From Paenibacillus sabinae T27 (GTDB taxonomy: Bacteria > Bacillota > Bacilli > Paenibacillales > Paenibacillaceae), in assembly GCF_000612505.1 (NCBI RefSeq), contig NZ_CP004078.1, positions 5,169,001 to 5,233,000 on the forward strand: a DNA stretch of 64,000 nucleotides, read 5' to 3'. Position 1 is the first letter of the stretch; each line of letters opens with the position of its first letter. The notes beneath the pieces were generated by a model. It was not told where the DNA came from. It did no database searches and worked only from the letters and a program-made list of their open reading frames with translations. The translations under genes and the position numbers were made by a program. Shown here piece by piece: positions 25,824-34,190 of the stretch.

Positions 25824-25871
25824 TTGACTGAAGAACGTATTAAGTATATTCTAGTTTAGAATGAACGTTCG
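25824..25871 (+). promoter_or_regulatory. Promoter and TetR operator of the tetR gene
   Basis: TTGACT (25824-25829), 17 bases, TATTCT (25847-25852), then the operator motif TGAACGTTCG at 25862-25871 overlapping the start point. This points to autoregulation. Confidence 0.7.
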
Positions 25872-25898
25872 ATTTGATGCTGGGAAAGGAAGAGCTGA

Positions 25899-26513
25899 AT
25901 GTTTGAAAAATACAACAAAGTGCAGCGGGCCGTCCTCGAAACGACTCTTAACATTATCATTCGGAAGGAATTACAGGCTACCTCAATGGCGCTAATAGCC
26001 AAGGAATCTGGCGTATCGACCGGGAACATCTATCATTACTTTCAAAGTAAAGAAGATATTGTAAACGAGTTGTACAAAGCAATTGTCACATTCAACGGAG
26101 AGTATGTGCGCGAAGGTTTATTGCAGGGCAGTACGATTCGTGAAAAGTTCGAATTAGGTTGGAATCGGGTTGTCGAATTGGGTGAAAAATATCCACAGGG
26201 CTTTCAATTTATTGAGCAGTATTCGTTCTCGCCTTACATTTATGACGAGGTGAAGCAGGCAGTCTATACAGATGGCTGGTGCGGGCCTATGAACAAGTTG
26301 TATGAAGAAGCCATTCAGCAGAAGTTGTTTATCCCCATGAATCCGAAGCTGATGGTACAGATGCATTACGGGACATTAGTTTACATTTTGAAGGCCCATC
26401 TGCAAGGGATCTTCGAATTAACCAGCGAGAGCGTGCATGAAGTCATCCGTTCCTGTTGGAAGGCTGTGAAGCTCGAGGATGATAAGGTTCAGCTTAACGG
26501 AACTATCGGCTAA
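25899..26513 (+). CDS. TetR-family transcriptional regulator
   Basis: The 204-residue protein has a TetR N-terminal HTH (ATSMALIAKESGVSTGNIYHYFQSKEDIVNELY) written here as positions ~28-60, and an all-helical ligand-binding domain. Its last codons overlap a weak rlmH-end-like sequence at 26476-26490 and a repeated terminator unit, so its C-terminal tail DDKVQLNGTIG may come from read-through into repeat DNA. It likely represses both itself and the upstream SDR through the TGAACGTTCG-type motifs. The ribosome site is AAAGGAAGAG. Confidence 0.9.
   Translation: MFEKYNKVQRAVLETTLNIIIRKELQATSMALIAKESGVSTGNIYHYFQSKEDIVNELYKAIVTFNGEYVREGLLQGSTIREKFELGWNRVVELGEKYPQGFQFIEQYSFSPYIYDEVKQAVYTDGWCGPMNKLYEEAIQQKLFIPMNPKLMVQMHYGTLVYILKAHLQGIFELTSESVHEVIRSCWKAVKLEDDKVQLNGTIG
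26476..26490 (-). repeat. Weak rlmH-3'-end-like sequence (att-like site g)
   Basis: The minus strand reads GAACCTTATCATCCT, coding Glu-Pro-Tyr-His-Pro; ATGATAAGGTTCA differs from the rlmH end by one base over 13. It lies inside the end of the tetR gene and could be coincidence. Confidence 0.3.
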
Positions 26514-26519
26514 AAAATG

Positions 26520-26555
26520 CGAAAGGAGCGTGCCTCGGCAGCTCCTTCGTTGTTT
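26520..26555 (+). terminator. Terminator, repeated unit copy 2
   Basis: The same stem as at 24752 (GAAAGGAGC / GCTCCTTCG) with TTGTTTATT after it, right after the tetR stop. Confidence 0.7.
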
Positions 26556-26556
26556 A

Positions 26557-28974
26557 TTATTGCTCTATTTCATACAAGGACTCATCCAAAGCCTGAATGA
26601 ATGGGGTCCACTCTCCTGCTGTGTACAGCAGAAGCCGATGCATGGCACGCGTGCATGCTGTATAAAATAGCTTGCGCTCGCTCTCCCGATGATACGTCTG
26701 CGAAGAGGCGTCATAGATGAGAACAGCATCGAATTCAACGCCCTTAGCGAGGTACACGGGGATCACCAATGTTCCCTTCTCGAAGGTGGGCGTGCTCTTC
26801 GTCACAAGCTTCAGCCCCTGGCATCCCTGAGCCTTCAATAGATTATAAGCCTCTTTGCTTTCGGCCGCTGTCTTCGTAATGACGCCGATGGAGTCGAAGC
26901 CTTCCGCCTGAAGCGCCGCGAGATGCTCCGCTATTCGCGCTGCCCGCTTCTCGCCGTCGTCCGCCTTAGAGAGGAGCGGTTTCCTGCCGCTTCGTTCAAA
27001 AGGTATGATCTCCTTGGCGTTCGGCAGCAAAGATCTCGTAAATTCCACAATCTCGCGGGTTGACCGGTAACTGCGAACGAGGCGGAATAAGCTTGTTTCA
27101 GATTCGCCGTACAGCCAGATGAGCGGCGATTCTTCACCGTACAGCTCCGTGGCCTGAGCAAAGATGGCCTGACCGAAATCGCCAAGCACCGTCATGCGGG
27201 CACGGGGGAACATTTTTTTGAGGAACTCATATTGAAACATCGAATAATCCTGACCCTCATCGACGAATATATGCCGGATCTCCGTGTTCGTCCGAACGCC
27301 CTCGATGAGCTCTTTTAAATACAGGTACGGCGTCGCATCCTCATAGAAAAGCTCGAGCCGGCCAAGCTTCTCCTTGGTCTGCTCACAGATTTCCGGCCAA
27401 AGCGAGGGCATCTCGGCTCCATTGGTCATCTTCTTAAAAGCCTCTTCATCTTGAAACAGCTGGACGAACAGCTGGGCCATATCGATGAACAACAACCGCT
27501 TCACGCTTCGCTTCAGCGGCTTAAACTGTTCCTTCACGATCATCCGGCGCAGCAGCTCTTCCTCCCGCTCGGCATAGTCGAAATCGCCCTCGTCCGGTCT
27601 GCCCTTGCCGTCCAGCCTTTCGCGGACCTCTTCATACTGCTCGGCAAAGTCAAACACGCCCCTCTCCTTGTGCAGAGCATGATACGCTTCAGCGTACTGA
27701 TCCTTGTCAAGATAATCGAGCTCCTCCTGAACCCAGAGCGCCTCACGCTCCTTGCTTTCCAGCAGGGCCAACTCGCGCAGCAGCCACTCCTGCAGCATAA
27801 TAATGCGATTGGTCATGCGAATGGAAGGATCATAGCTGTAAAATGTGGATTCTATTTGCTTGGCCGTGATCAAATCGCGGTCCCGAAAGCGGATGCTTGT
27901 GAAGCGCATGCCCTGCTGCTCCAGCCACTGCGCATAATTCTGGAGAGCTTGCAGAAAGTCTGCGGATGCCTTATACTCCATCCCTTTTATCCGGGCCTCA
28001 TACCCTCCCGTTGATGCTTCTGTCAGCACATATTCGATCTGGTCAAAAGGGTCCTCTACACGGAACGTCCCGCCAAGCCAGTGATCCAGATATTCCTGGA
28101 AGGTCGTCTGCTGCATGTTTTCTTCACCGAGCTCGGGAAGTACGGTCGATACATAGCTGTTAAACATCGGATTCGGCGAAAAAAGAACGATTTGGTCCGC
28201 CTTGAGCCGCTCGCGGTGCTTATACAGCAGATACGCCACCCGCTGCAGCGCCGCCGAGGTCTTTCCGCTGCCGGCCGCCCCCTGCACGATGAGCATCCGG
28301 TTTTTGTCATCTCGGATAATCGCGTTTTGCTCCTTTTGGATCGTCGCGACGATGCTTTTCATCTGATTGTCCGCACCCTTGCCGAGCACCTGCTGCAGCA
28401 ATTCATCGCCGATCGTTACGCTCGTGTCGAACACGTTCTGCAGCACCGCATCGCGGATCTGATACTGCCGTTTCAGCTTCATCGTCCCCGAGATGGCTCC
28501 ATCCGGCGTGTCATATCCGGCCGCTCCCGGAGAATAATCGTAGTACATGCTCGCGATCGGAGTACGCCAGTCATAGACCAGGAAACTCATGCCGTCTGAA
28601 TCGACAAAGGATGACACACCGATATAGACCTGCTCGGTAGAGCTCAAGCCGTCCTCGTGGAAATCAATGCGCCCAAAGTAGGGAGATGCCAGCAGCCGCT
28701 TCATGTTCTTCCATTGCTGCACGCGCTGCCGGTGGCTCCGCTCCCGTTCGGACAATAGCGCTTCTTGCTGCCTGATACTGTAGAAGGTCTCTTCAAAATC
28801 CTCGTCCGTGCTGGTGTTGACCGTTACTTCCTCCCAAAATTGCTTGCGGATATCCACCGCCTGATTGTGCAGCCCCTCCACTTCCGGCGCCAATTCGGCG
28901 ATTCTCGCTTGCAGCTTTTCCGTAACTAGCTCCAGCCGCTCCTGCTCTTGCTTCCAATCCTCCGCGCTTATCAT
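26557..28974 (-). CDS. helD: HelD-family RNA polymerase recycling ATPase
   Basis: The 805-residue protein has the HelD layout: an N-terminal antiparallel coiled coil (first ~100 residues, QERLELVTEKLQARIAELAPE), then VYDWRTPIASMYYDYSPG, then a split UvrD-like motor with Walker A GAAGSGKTSAALQRVAYLLY, HIFVDEGQDYSMFQYEFLK as Walker B region, VRSYRST and KGVEFDAVLIYDA. HelD pulls stalled RNA polymerase off DNA and in some species gives rifampicin tolerance. ATG 28974 is used; GGAG lies ~13 bases upstream. Confidence 0.93.
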   Translation of the reverse strand: MISAEDWKQEQERLELVTEKLQARIAELAPEVEGLHNQAVDIRKQFWEEVTVNTSTDEDFEETFYSIRQQEALLSERERSHRQRVQQWKNMKRLLASPYFGRIDFHEDGLSSTEQVYIGVSSFVDSDGMSFLVYDWRTPIASMYYDYSPGAAGYDTPDGAISGTMKLKRQYQIRDAVLQNVFDTSVTIGDELLQQVLGKGADNQMKSIVATIQKEQNAIIRDDKNRMLIVQGAAGSGKTSAALQRVAYLLYKHRERLKADQIVLFSPNPMFNSYVSTVLPELGEENMQQTTFQEYLDHWLGGTFRVEDPFDQIEYVLTEASTGGYEARIKGMEYKASADFLQALQNYAQWLEQQGMRFTSIRFRDRDLITAKQIESTFYSYDPSIRMTNRIIMLQEWLLRELALLESKEREALWVQEELDYLDKDQYAEAYHALHKERGVFDFAEQYEEVRERLDGKGRPDEGDFDYAEREEELLRRMIVKEQFKPLKRSVKRLLFIDMAQLFVQLFQDEEAFKKMTNGAEMPSLWPEICEQTKEKLGRLELFYEDATPYLYLKELIEGVRTNTEIRHIFVDEGQDYSMFQYEFLKKMFPRARMTVLGDFGQAIFAQATELYGEESPLIWLYGESETSLFRLVRSYRSTREIVEFTRSLLPNAKEIIPFERSGRKPLLSKADDGEKRAARIAEHLAALQAEGFDSIGVITKTAAESKEAYNLLKAQGCQGLKLVTKSTPTFEKGTLVIPVYLAKGVEFDAVLIYDASSQTYHRESERKLFYTACTRAMHRLLLYTAGEWTPFIQALDESLYEIEQ

Positions 28975-29019
28975 CTTCCTGCATGCACTCCTTCATTCGA
29001 ATTTGAAGAAAAAGAAAGT

Positions 29020-29049
29020 TTGACAAACCGTAATGTCGTGTGGTAAGAT
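29020..29049 (+). promoter_or_regulatory. Promoter upstream of a candidate small RNA
   Basis: TTGACA (29020-29025), 18 bases, TAAGAT (29044-29049) on the plus strand. No open reading frame with a ribosome site follows before a strong terminator at 29160-29189. Confidence 0.5.
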
Positions 29050-29055
29050 TAAAGT

Positions 29056-29189
29056 GTAGATAAGATAGGTTAATTGTGTAATCATTTAAAATATAATCAG
29101 CAGTTCTTCAATCATAGCATAGTGCTTCTTTGTGCGCAAACTTTATTTATGCATAGTTGAACCCCCGGCGGGATTGCCGGGGGTTTTTT
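29056..29189 (+). ncRNA. Candidate small RNA
   Basis: The ~134-base stretch from the predicted start point to the intrinsic terminator (stem CCCCCGGC / GCCGGGGG, then six T) carries no coding sequence I can support. It lies between helD, read the other way, and a MerR gene. It may be a trans-acting RNA, or an untranslated remnant whose gene was deleted. Confidence 0.35.
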
Positions 29190-29471
29190 GATTTAACTCA
29201 TGCGCCGCTCGTCGAAAAGCACGTTTAAAATCAGATGCCAGAGTCCGAGAAATTTCGAAAGTCTTATGGCGCAAGCTTATCATCGAATCAAGGTCTCCCG
29301 GATAGAGTACCCTTTGCAGTAGGGATAGGGGTTGAGAAGGCGCACCGTGGCTGAGTAAATATAGAATACACCTCGGAGTTAATACCACGATTATTTGGGG
29401 ATGTGGCGTCAGGTTATTAGCAGTCATTATTTTTGGTTAATTGTACCTGTAACCTGCATGAAACTTAACAG
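29190..29471. other. Intergenic stretch before the MerR gene
   Basis: Roughly 280 bases with no convincing gene. A 94-codon open frame on the minus strand (29143-29427) lacks a ribosome site, runs over the terminator and has no recognisable domain, so I do not call it. Confidence 0.5.
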
Positions 29472-29502
29472 TTGACTTAAACCGCGGTTTAAGTCGTATC
29501 CT
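29472..29502 (+). promoter_or_regulatory. MerR-type promoter with perfect 22-bp palindrome
   Basis: TTGACT (29472-29477) and TATCCT (29497-29502) are 19 bases apart. A perfect palindrome fills 29474-29495 (half-site GACTTAAACCG). This is the textbook MerR activator layout, here at the MerR gene's own promoter. Confidence 0.85.
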
Positions 29503-29544
29503 ATTCCTGTCGACAAATGAAGATCAAATGTTGGAGGCCTTCAG

Positions 29545-29919
29545 ATGAAATATTGTTCCATTAGCGAAACTTCAGCCAAATTCAATATTCCAGAATCAAC
29601 GTTACGTTTCTATGAGAAAAAAGGACTACTACCCTTAATCGAGCGTGATGAAGCTGGCAGGCGGTTGTTTTCAGAAGATCAACTTGCGCTCCTTGAGACC
29701 GTCCTTTGTTTAAAACACACGCATATGCCAATAAGTGATATCAAGCAATATATCGATTGGATAGTGGAAGGAGATGGCACCATTCAACTCCGACTTGAAA
29801 TGATGAAGAATCACAAGCAAACTGTGCTGGCTGAAATTTCGTTGATAACAGAATCCTTAAAAGGAATTGACGTGAAAATATTGCGTTATACAAAACGCAT
29901 TCAGGAAAGAAATGAGTAA
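29545..29919 (+). CDS. MerR-family regulator (short)
   Basis: At 124 residues it has the MerR winged helix (YCSISETSAKFNIPESTLRFYEKKGLLP spans residues 2-29) and a coiled-coil dimerisation helix only, without a separate effector domain. It groups with small MerR proteins that control SDR or aldo/keto reductase genes. The ATG follows TTGGAGG. It sits 26 bases upstream of the SDR gene in an apparent operon driven by the palindromic promoter at 29472-29502. Confidence 0.92.
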   Translation: MKYCSISETSAKFNIPESTLRFYEKKGLLPLIERDEAGRRLFSEDQLALLETVLCLKHTHMPISDIKQYIDWIVEGDGTIQLRLEMMKNHKQTVLAEISLITESLKGIDVKILRYTKRIQERNE

Positions 29920-29945
29920 TAAAATAATCGAGGAGATGAACTCTT

Positions 29946-30707
29946 ATGAAACTATCAGGAAATACAATTCTTATAACAGGCGGAAGCGCCGGAATCGGAC
30001 TAGCTTTTGCAGAGCGCTTTTTAAAAGCCGGAAATACAGTCATTGTTACTGGACGGCGTGAACATGTACTTCAAAAAGCGAAAGAAAAACTCCCTAGCCT
30101 TATTACACACGTAAGTGATTTGAATACTGAATCCGAGCGTGTAGCATTGTTTGATTGGGTAACAGCGAACTATCCAGAAGTGAATGTGTTGGTTAACAAT
30201 GCAGGGATTCAACAACGCTTTAGCGTGTTAAAAGCAAATGCGAAGGACGATTGGAGTTATTTCAATAAAGAAATCACAACGAACATTGAAGCACCTTTTC
30301 ATCTCTCTATGATATTCGCGCCGTTTTTTGCAATTAAAGAAGAGGCGACGATCATAAACGTAACATCCGGGTTAGCTTTTACACCGTTTGCGATTGCTCC
30401 GATTTATTCAGCAACGAAAGCGGCGCTTCATTCATTTACAATGAGTCTGAGACACCAGCTTTCGGATACGTCTGTAGAAGTCGTTGAAGTTGCTCCTCCG
30501 GCAGTAAATACAGATTTAGGCGGAACGGGTTTGCATACGCATGGAGAACCGTTAGACGCCTTCGCCGATGGAATCTTCAAAGGATTGGAAGAAGGTAAAA
30601 AAGAAATCGGATATGGGACTTCTGTGGATCGCTTACGGATGTCGCGGGATGAAGTCGACCAATACACAGAAAATATGTATAAGGCAACGAAAAACTCAAT
30701 TGAATAA
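29946..30707 (+). CDS. Short-chain dehydrogenase, DltE-like
   Basis: The 253-residue SDR has TGGSAGIGLAFAERFLKAG near residue 12, VLVNNAGIQQRF, VTSGLAF (catalytic Ser) and YSATKAALHSF (Tyr-x-x-x-Lys). The pattern resembles DltE/YkvO-type oxidoreductases. The physiological substrate is not known. It forms an operon with the MerR gene and ends near a terminator at 30748. The ribosome site is GAGGAG. Confidence 0.92.
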   Translation: MKLSGNTILITGGSAGIGLAFAERFLKAGNTVIVTGRREHVLQKAKEKLPSLITHVSDLNTESERVALFDWVTANYPEVNVLVNNAGIQQRFSVLKANAKDDWSYFNKEITTNIEAPFHLSMIFAPFFAIKEEATIINVTSGLAFTPFAIAPIYSATKAALHSFTMSLRHQLSDTSVEVVEVAPPAVNTDLGGTGLHTHGEPLDAFADGIFKGLEEGKKEIGYGTSVDRLRMSRDEVDQYTENMYKATKNSIE

Positions 30708-30747
30708 CACTGATAGTTGTTTTGATTTCGTATTCGCATATAGCAAA

Positions 30748-30780
30748 AGAACCCGCCACATGTTGGCGAGTTCTTTTTTA
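30748..30780 (+). terminator. Terminator of the merR-SDR operon
   Basis: AGAACCCGCCA pairs with TGGCGAGTTCT (small mismatch) and is followed by six T. Confidence 0.8.
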
Positions 30781-30815
30781 GTTAGTGAGAAGTCAATGCG
30801 TTCCTAACAGCCAAT

Positions 30816-32189
30816 CTATTTGATGTTCGTCGCTACACTGCTGCTTTTTTCCCTTTTGCTTCGGTTCGGATACAACAAAAATAATAGAACAAACCACAGT
30901 GGGGTGAACAATAAAGCCGGACGTGTTTCTTTGGCGAACAGCATAATGATGAGAATTGCGGCAAACAACGCTAAGACAGCATAGTTGATAAATGGCGTAA
31001 AAGGTGCCTTGAACTTTGATTTTGCCTGTAATTCCGGCCGGGTCTTCTTATATCGGATATGGCAGACGAGAACGACGCCCCAAACCCAAATAAAACAAAT
31101 AGCACTTATCGTTGTCACGATTCCAAACGCCTGCTCCGGAATGAGTTTGCTGAGTAGAGCGCCCACCGATATGACAAGCGTGGAGATGAATAACGAATTT
31201 CCTGGCACATGATTTCTATTCAATTTGGCAAATTGAGAGGACGCCTGCTTGTTCTTGCTCAAATTATAGAGAATCCGGCTTGTGGAGAACATCCCGCTGT
31301 TGCAAGCGGAAGCGGCTGAAGTCAATACGACGAAATTAATAATCCCTGCGGCCACCGGAATCCCTACTAAAGTAAAGGTTTTAACGAAAGGGCTCTCTGC
31401 CGGACTGAGCTCCGTCCATGGGTTAATGCACAGCAGGACGAACAGCGCGCCCACGTAGAAAAATAAAATCCGTAGAGGAATTTTATTAATCGCCGATGGA
31501 ATATTTTTCTCCGGATTAGAGGTTTCCGCTGCCGATACCCCCACTAATTCCACACCGACGTATGCGAATACCACCATTTGGAAGGAAAATAAAAAGCCTG
31601 ATATGCCGTTCGGAAAAACGCCCCCGTGTTTCCAAAGGTTTGTTACCGTCACCGATCCTGCGTCCGTCTTGAATCCCATGATCAGAAAAATGACCCCAAT
31701 GCCAATCAATGCAAGAATCGTGATCACTTTGATTAGAGCAAACCAAAATTCCAGTTCTCCGAAATTTTTGACCGTTAACAGATTGAGTCCTAATAAAATG
31801 ATTAAGCAGAAGATAGCAGGTACCCACTGCGGGATATCGAACCAATATTGTACATATACGCCAACTGCAATCACGTCAGCCATAGCCGTCATGATCCAGC
31901 AAAACCAATAGGTCCAACCGGTTATAAACGCGGCCCGAGATCCAAGGTAGTCTTCCGCAATATCCGTAAACGATTGATAACCTGCTTTAGACAACAGGAG
32001 TTCTCCCAGCGCTCTCATCACGAAAAACACAGCGATCCCCACGATGATGTACGTAAACATGATGGATGGGCCTGCCTGTTGAATCGCTTTGCCCGATCCC
32101 AAGAACAATCCCGTACCAATGGTGCCGCCGATTGCGATGAGTTGAACATGCCGATTCGCTAGCTCTCTCTTTAATTCTGGTTGTGCCAT
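30816..32189 (-). CDS. D-alanine/D-serine/glycine-type amino acid permease
   Basis: A 457-residue member of the amino acid-polyamine-organocation family with about 12 membrane helices. It carries GTIGTGLFLGSGKAI in helix 1, MRALGELL and FGELEFWFALIKV. Overall it resembles CycA/DagA proton symporters for glycine, D-alanine and D-serine. The start is ATG 32189, after AAGGGGG; the in-frame extension to 32255 enters the riboswitch. A glycine riboswitch directly upstream supports glycine or alanine as substrate. Confidence 0.9.
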   Translation of the reverse strand: MAQPELKRELANRHVQLIAIGGTIGTGLFLGSGKAIQQAGPSIMFTYIIVGIAVFFVMRALGELLLSKAGYQSFTDIAEDYLGSRAAFITGWTYWFCWIMTAMADVIAVGVYVQYWFDIPQWVPAIFCLIILLGLNLLTVKNFGELEFWFALIKVITILALIGIGVIFLIMGFKTDAGSVTVTNLWKHGGVFPNGISGFLFSFQMVVFAYVGVELVGVSAAETSNPEKNIPSAINKIPLRILFFYVGALFVLLCINPWTELSPAESPFVKTFTLVGIPVAAGIINFVVLTSAASACNSGMFSTSRILYNLSKNKQASSQFAKLNRNHVPGNSLFISTLVISVGALLSKLIPEQAFGIVTTISAICFIWVWGVVLVCHIRYKKTRPELQAKSKFKAPFTPFINYAVLALFAAILIIMLFAKETRPALLFTPLWFVLLFLLYPNRSKREKSSSVATNIK

Positions 32190-32229
32190 ACCTAGTTCCC
32201 CCTTATGAATGCAATACCTTGGTGCCAAT

Positions 32230-32396
32230 AAAAAAAGAGACTGGATGTCCTCCAATCTCCCGGTACATAAGAATATCGAATAATAATTGTCCTACTAACA
32301 ACGATCAGCATAACAAATACATTCAGTACTCTTCTGTCCTTTTGCCTGAGATTGTGAACCCTTCGGCGCCGCGGAATTCCCGCGGTCTCTCCAGAA
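32230..32396 (-). promoter_or_regulatory. Glycine riboswitch with terminator
   Basis: On the minus strand the aptamer core reads GGAGAGACC near 32393, then CGCCGAAGGG, then AATCTCAGGCAAAAGGACAG near 32345, matching the glycine aptamer. It is followed by a terminator stem (GAGATTGGA / TCCAGTCTC, 32237-32259) and seven T. Only one aptamer is clear, so it appears to be the singlet form. It precedes the permease gene. Confidence 0.88.
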
Positions 32397-32440
32397 GCTG
32401 CTCCTGCTATAGTGTGCCCATAGCAATCATAGCTTGCTAA

Positions 32441-33207
32441 CTATTAAGTTAGTGAAGCGGTAATACCTTCTGATATTTTAACATATTACTTCCGATGTAA
32501 GTATTTAAACAGTGATAAAAGTCACAACGACTTTCCTAGCCCTCTTGGGTTTAAGGTTAATGTCCTGATAAAAACATGTCGTTAATTTATGGTACGGTTC
32601 ATCTTAACATTCATAAAGCGAATTTTCGCCCGCCGAAGGCGAAATCGAAAGGCTCCGATCAGGTGCCTTTTACAGTAAGGAAAGCCCAGTATGTACATGG
32701 GAACCTATTAATAATAATCTAGTATTGTGACTTTTCAAGGTTCTAGAATATTCCTCACTGAATAAAACCTTGTTTTACTAGAGGACAAAGTTATTACTGG
32801 TCTATAACTTTTGCTTTTCTTTATTCATCTTTCTAAAAAACATAATTTCAAGAGGGAAAGCACTACTATGAGTAATAGTTTAGAGCCACCTTTACAGATA
32901 GCCCTTTTTAATGGGTTCTGAATGAGCTAATTGGGCTCTTTTAAGTAAATCTCTGTTCCGTTCCAACATCGTGATTTTAACCTTTTACCCTTGTGGGCTC
33001 CTCGCAAACACGCCATAATTCCGACCCAGCTTCTAATTTATAATTATTCTCAATAGGAAGGCGATTCTTTTTATCGTTGATAAAAACGCCGTTCATCTCC
33101 TCAATCTCCTAGGTAGAAGCCGCATATACGTCAGGCTTACAATCATCTCTGGCTCTTGCGTTCAAGATAGGTGCCATGACACTAAGATGCCATGGCGAAC
33201 GCCGCGT
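32441..33207. other. Long gap with decayed sequence
   Basis: About 770 bases without a gene. It contains att-like site c (32586-32600), AT-rich DNA, and around 32975-33105 a minus-strand stretch that reads like eroded protein (EEMNGVFINDKKNRLPIEN) with no family I know. No complete IS end was found. Confidence 0.5.
32586..32600 (-). repeat. rlmH-3'-end-like sequence (att-like site c)
   Basis: The minus strand reads GAACCGTACCATAAA, coding Glu-Pro-Tyr-His-Lys with synonymous Tyr and Lys codons relative to rlmH. The stop codon is not preserved. It flanks the segment that holds the DUF262-HEPN pair on its left. Confidence 0.65.
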
Positions 33208-33600
33208 TTATCTGGATTTGACCCATCCGGGATGAAAAGCAACGGACGACACCCCCGCCTCTTCAAAATGCTTGGCCCATTCAAAGGCAAGCAGTATGCG
33301 AGCGTTCATCGTTTGAGTCATGGCACGCATACCGCTGAAACGGTTCATAAGCTGGATGTCTTCGAAATCAATTTTCGGCTTTTTGAGAAAACGTGGATTG
33401 CCGGCCACCGTAATGATTCTAGAAGGACGACTATCCTTCAACATGTCTGCTAATTCTTGTGTCAAGAGTTAATGGCTGAGGACGTTCACCGCGAACATTC
33501 GCTCGATTCCCTCGCTGGTGATCTGTTTTTCCCAATAGAAGGCCCCTCCAAGATTAGCCAGAACATTTAGACGGTCATATTTTCGCTTGAACTCTGCACA
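33208..33600 (-). pseudogene. Decayed SDR gene
   Basis: On the minus strand the reading NVLANLGGAFYW, ERMFAVNVLSH, then a stop codon, then LLTQELADMLKDS and VAFHPGWVKSR matches the middle and later part of a short-chain dehydrogenase. Both the cofactor-binding N-terminus and the C-terminus are missing. It abuts a MerR remnant read the other way, suggesting a deleted divergent SDR/MerR pair. Confidence 0.75.
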
Positions 33601-33603
33601 GGC

Positions 33604-33867
33604 ACGCTGCGCTTTTATGAGAAAATTGGATTAATAAACGGGATTGAACGGGACGAGAAAGACTATCGCCTGTATTCGCAATCCGACATCGCTTGGTTTC
33701 ATATCATCAAGTATTACAGGGAAATCGGCATGCCTCAGGAAATGCAGCACTTCTATGACAAGCCGGGGAAAGATGTCTCGGTAACAGCGGCAAGGCGGCA
33801 ATTCATGGAGGGATACCGTCATAAGGTAGTTAACCAAATAATAAAACTTGAAAAAAATCGATTATAA
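33604..33867 (+). pseudogene. MerR remnant lacking the N-terminus
   Basis: The frame reads TLRFYEKIGLINGIERDEKDY, then YSQSDIAWFHIIKYYREIGMP and a coiled coil to a stop at 33865-33867. This is a MerR protein from the wing onward; the first helix-turn-helix codons and the start are gone. The deletion joins it to the SDR remnant at about 33601. Confidence 0.75.
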
Positions 33868-34190
33868 AATCGAATTGTTTAAGCAATTCGAAGCATCTGA
33901 ATAGATTCTGTAAAATGAAACGAGGAACCCTGAATCAAGCTCTCGGCGTCATGAAGAGGATCATGCTGGACAAAAGGAAACGCGTCGGCGGCATCGAGCT
34001 TTCCTTCAACCAGGAGACCGGGAAACATTTTCTCCTCACTTATGATAAGGTGCCCAGTAACGGGTACAAACTGGATTCTCACTCCGTAAAATAGGCCCTT
34101 TCTACCACTATATTTCAATGTTCACTGGATAAAAATGCCTAAAGATATTATAATTTATTACAATATTTGATATCTACTGGAGGCAATAAA
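33868..34190. other. Gap before the DUF262 gene
   Basis: Around 33879-34118 both strands are open (an ~80-codon frame on minus, a ~60-codon frame on plus). Neither has a clear ribosome site or a recognisable domain, so I call no gene. From 34120 the base composition becomes AT-rich, marking the edge of the DUF262-HEPN insert. Confidence 0.45.

Noticed and set aside
29143..29427. 94-codon open frame on minus
   Set aside because: No ribosome site, crosses a strong terminator, and no recognisable domain.
33879..34118. 79-codon open frame on minus (and a shorter one on plus)
   Set aside because: Both strands are open; neither has a ribosome site or a family, so no gene can be chosen.
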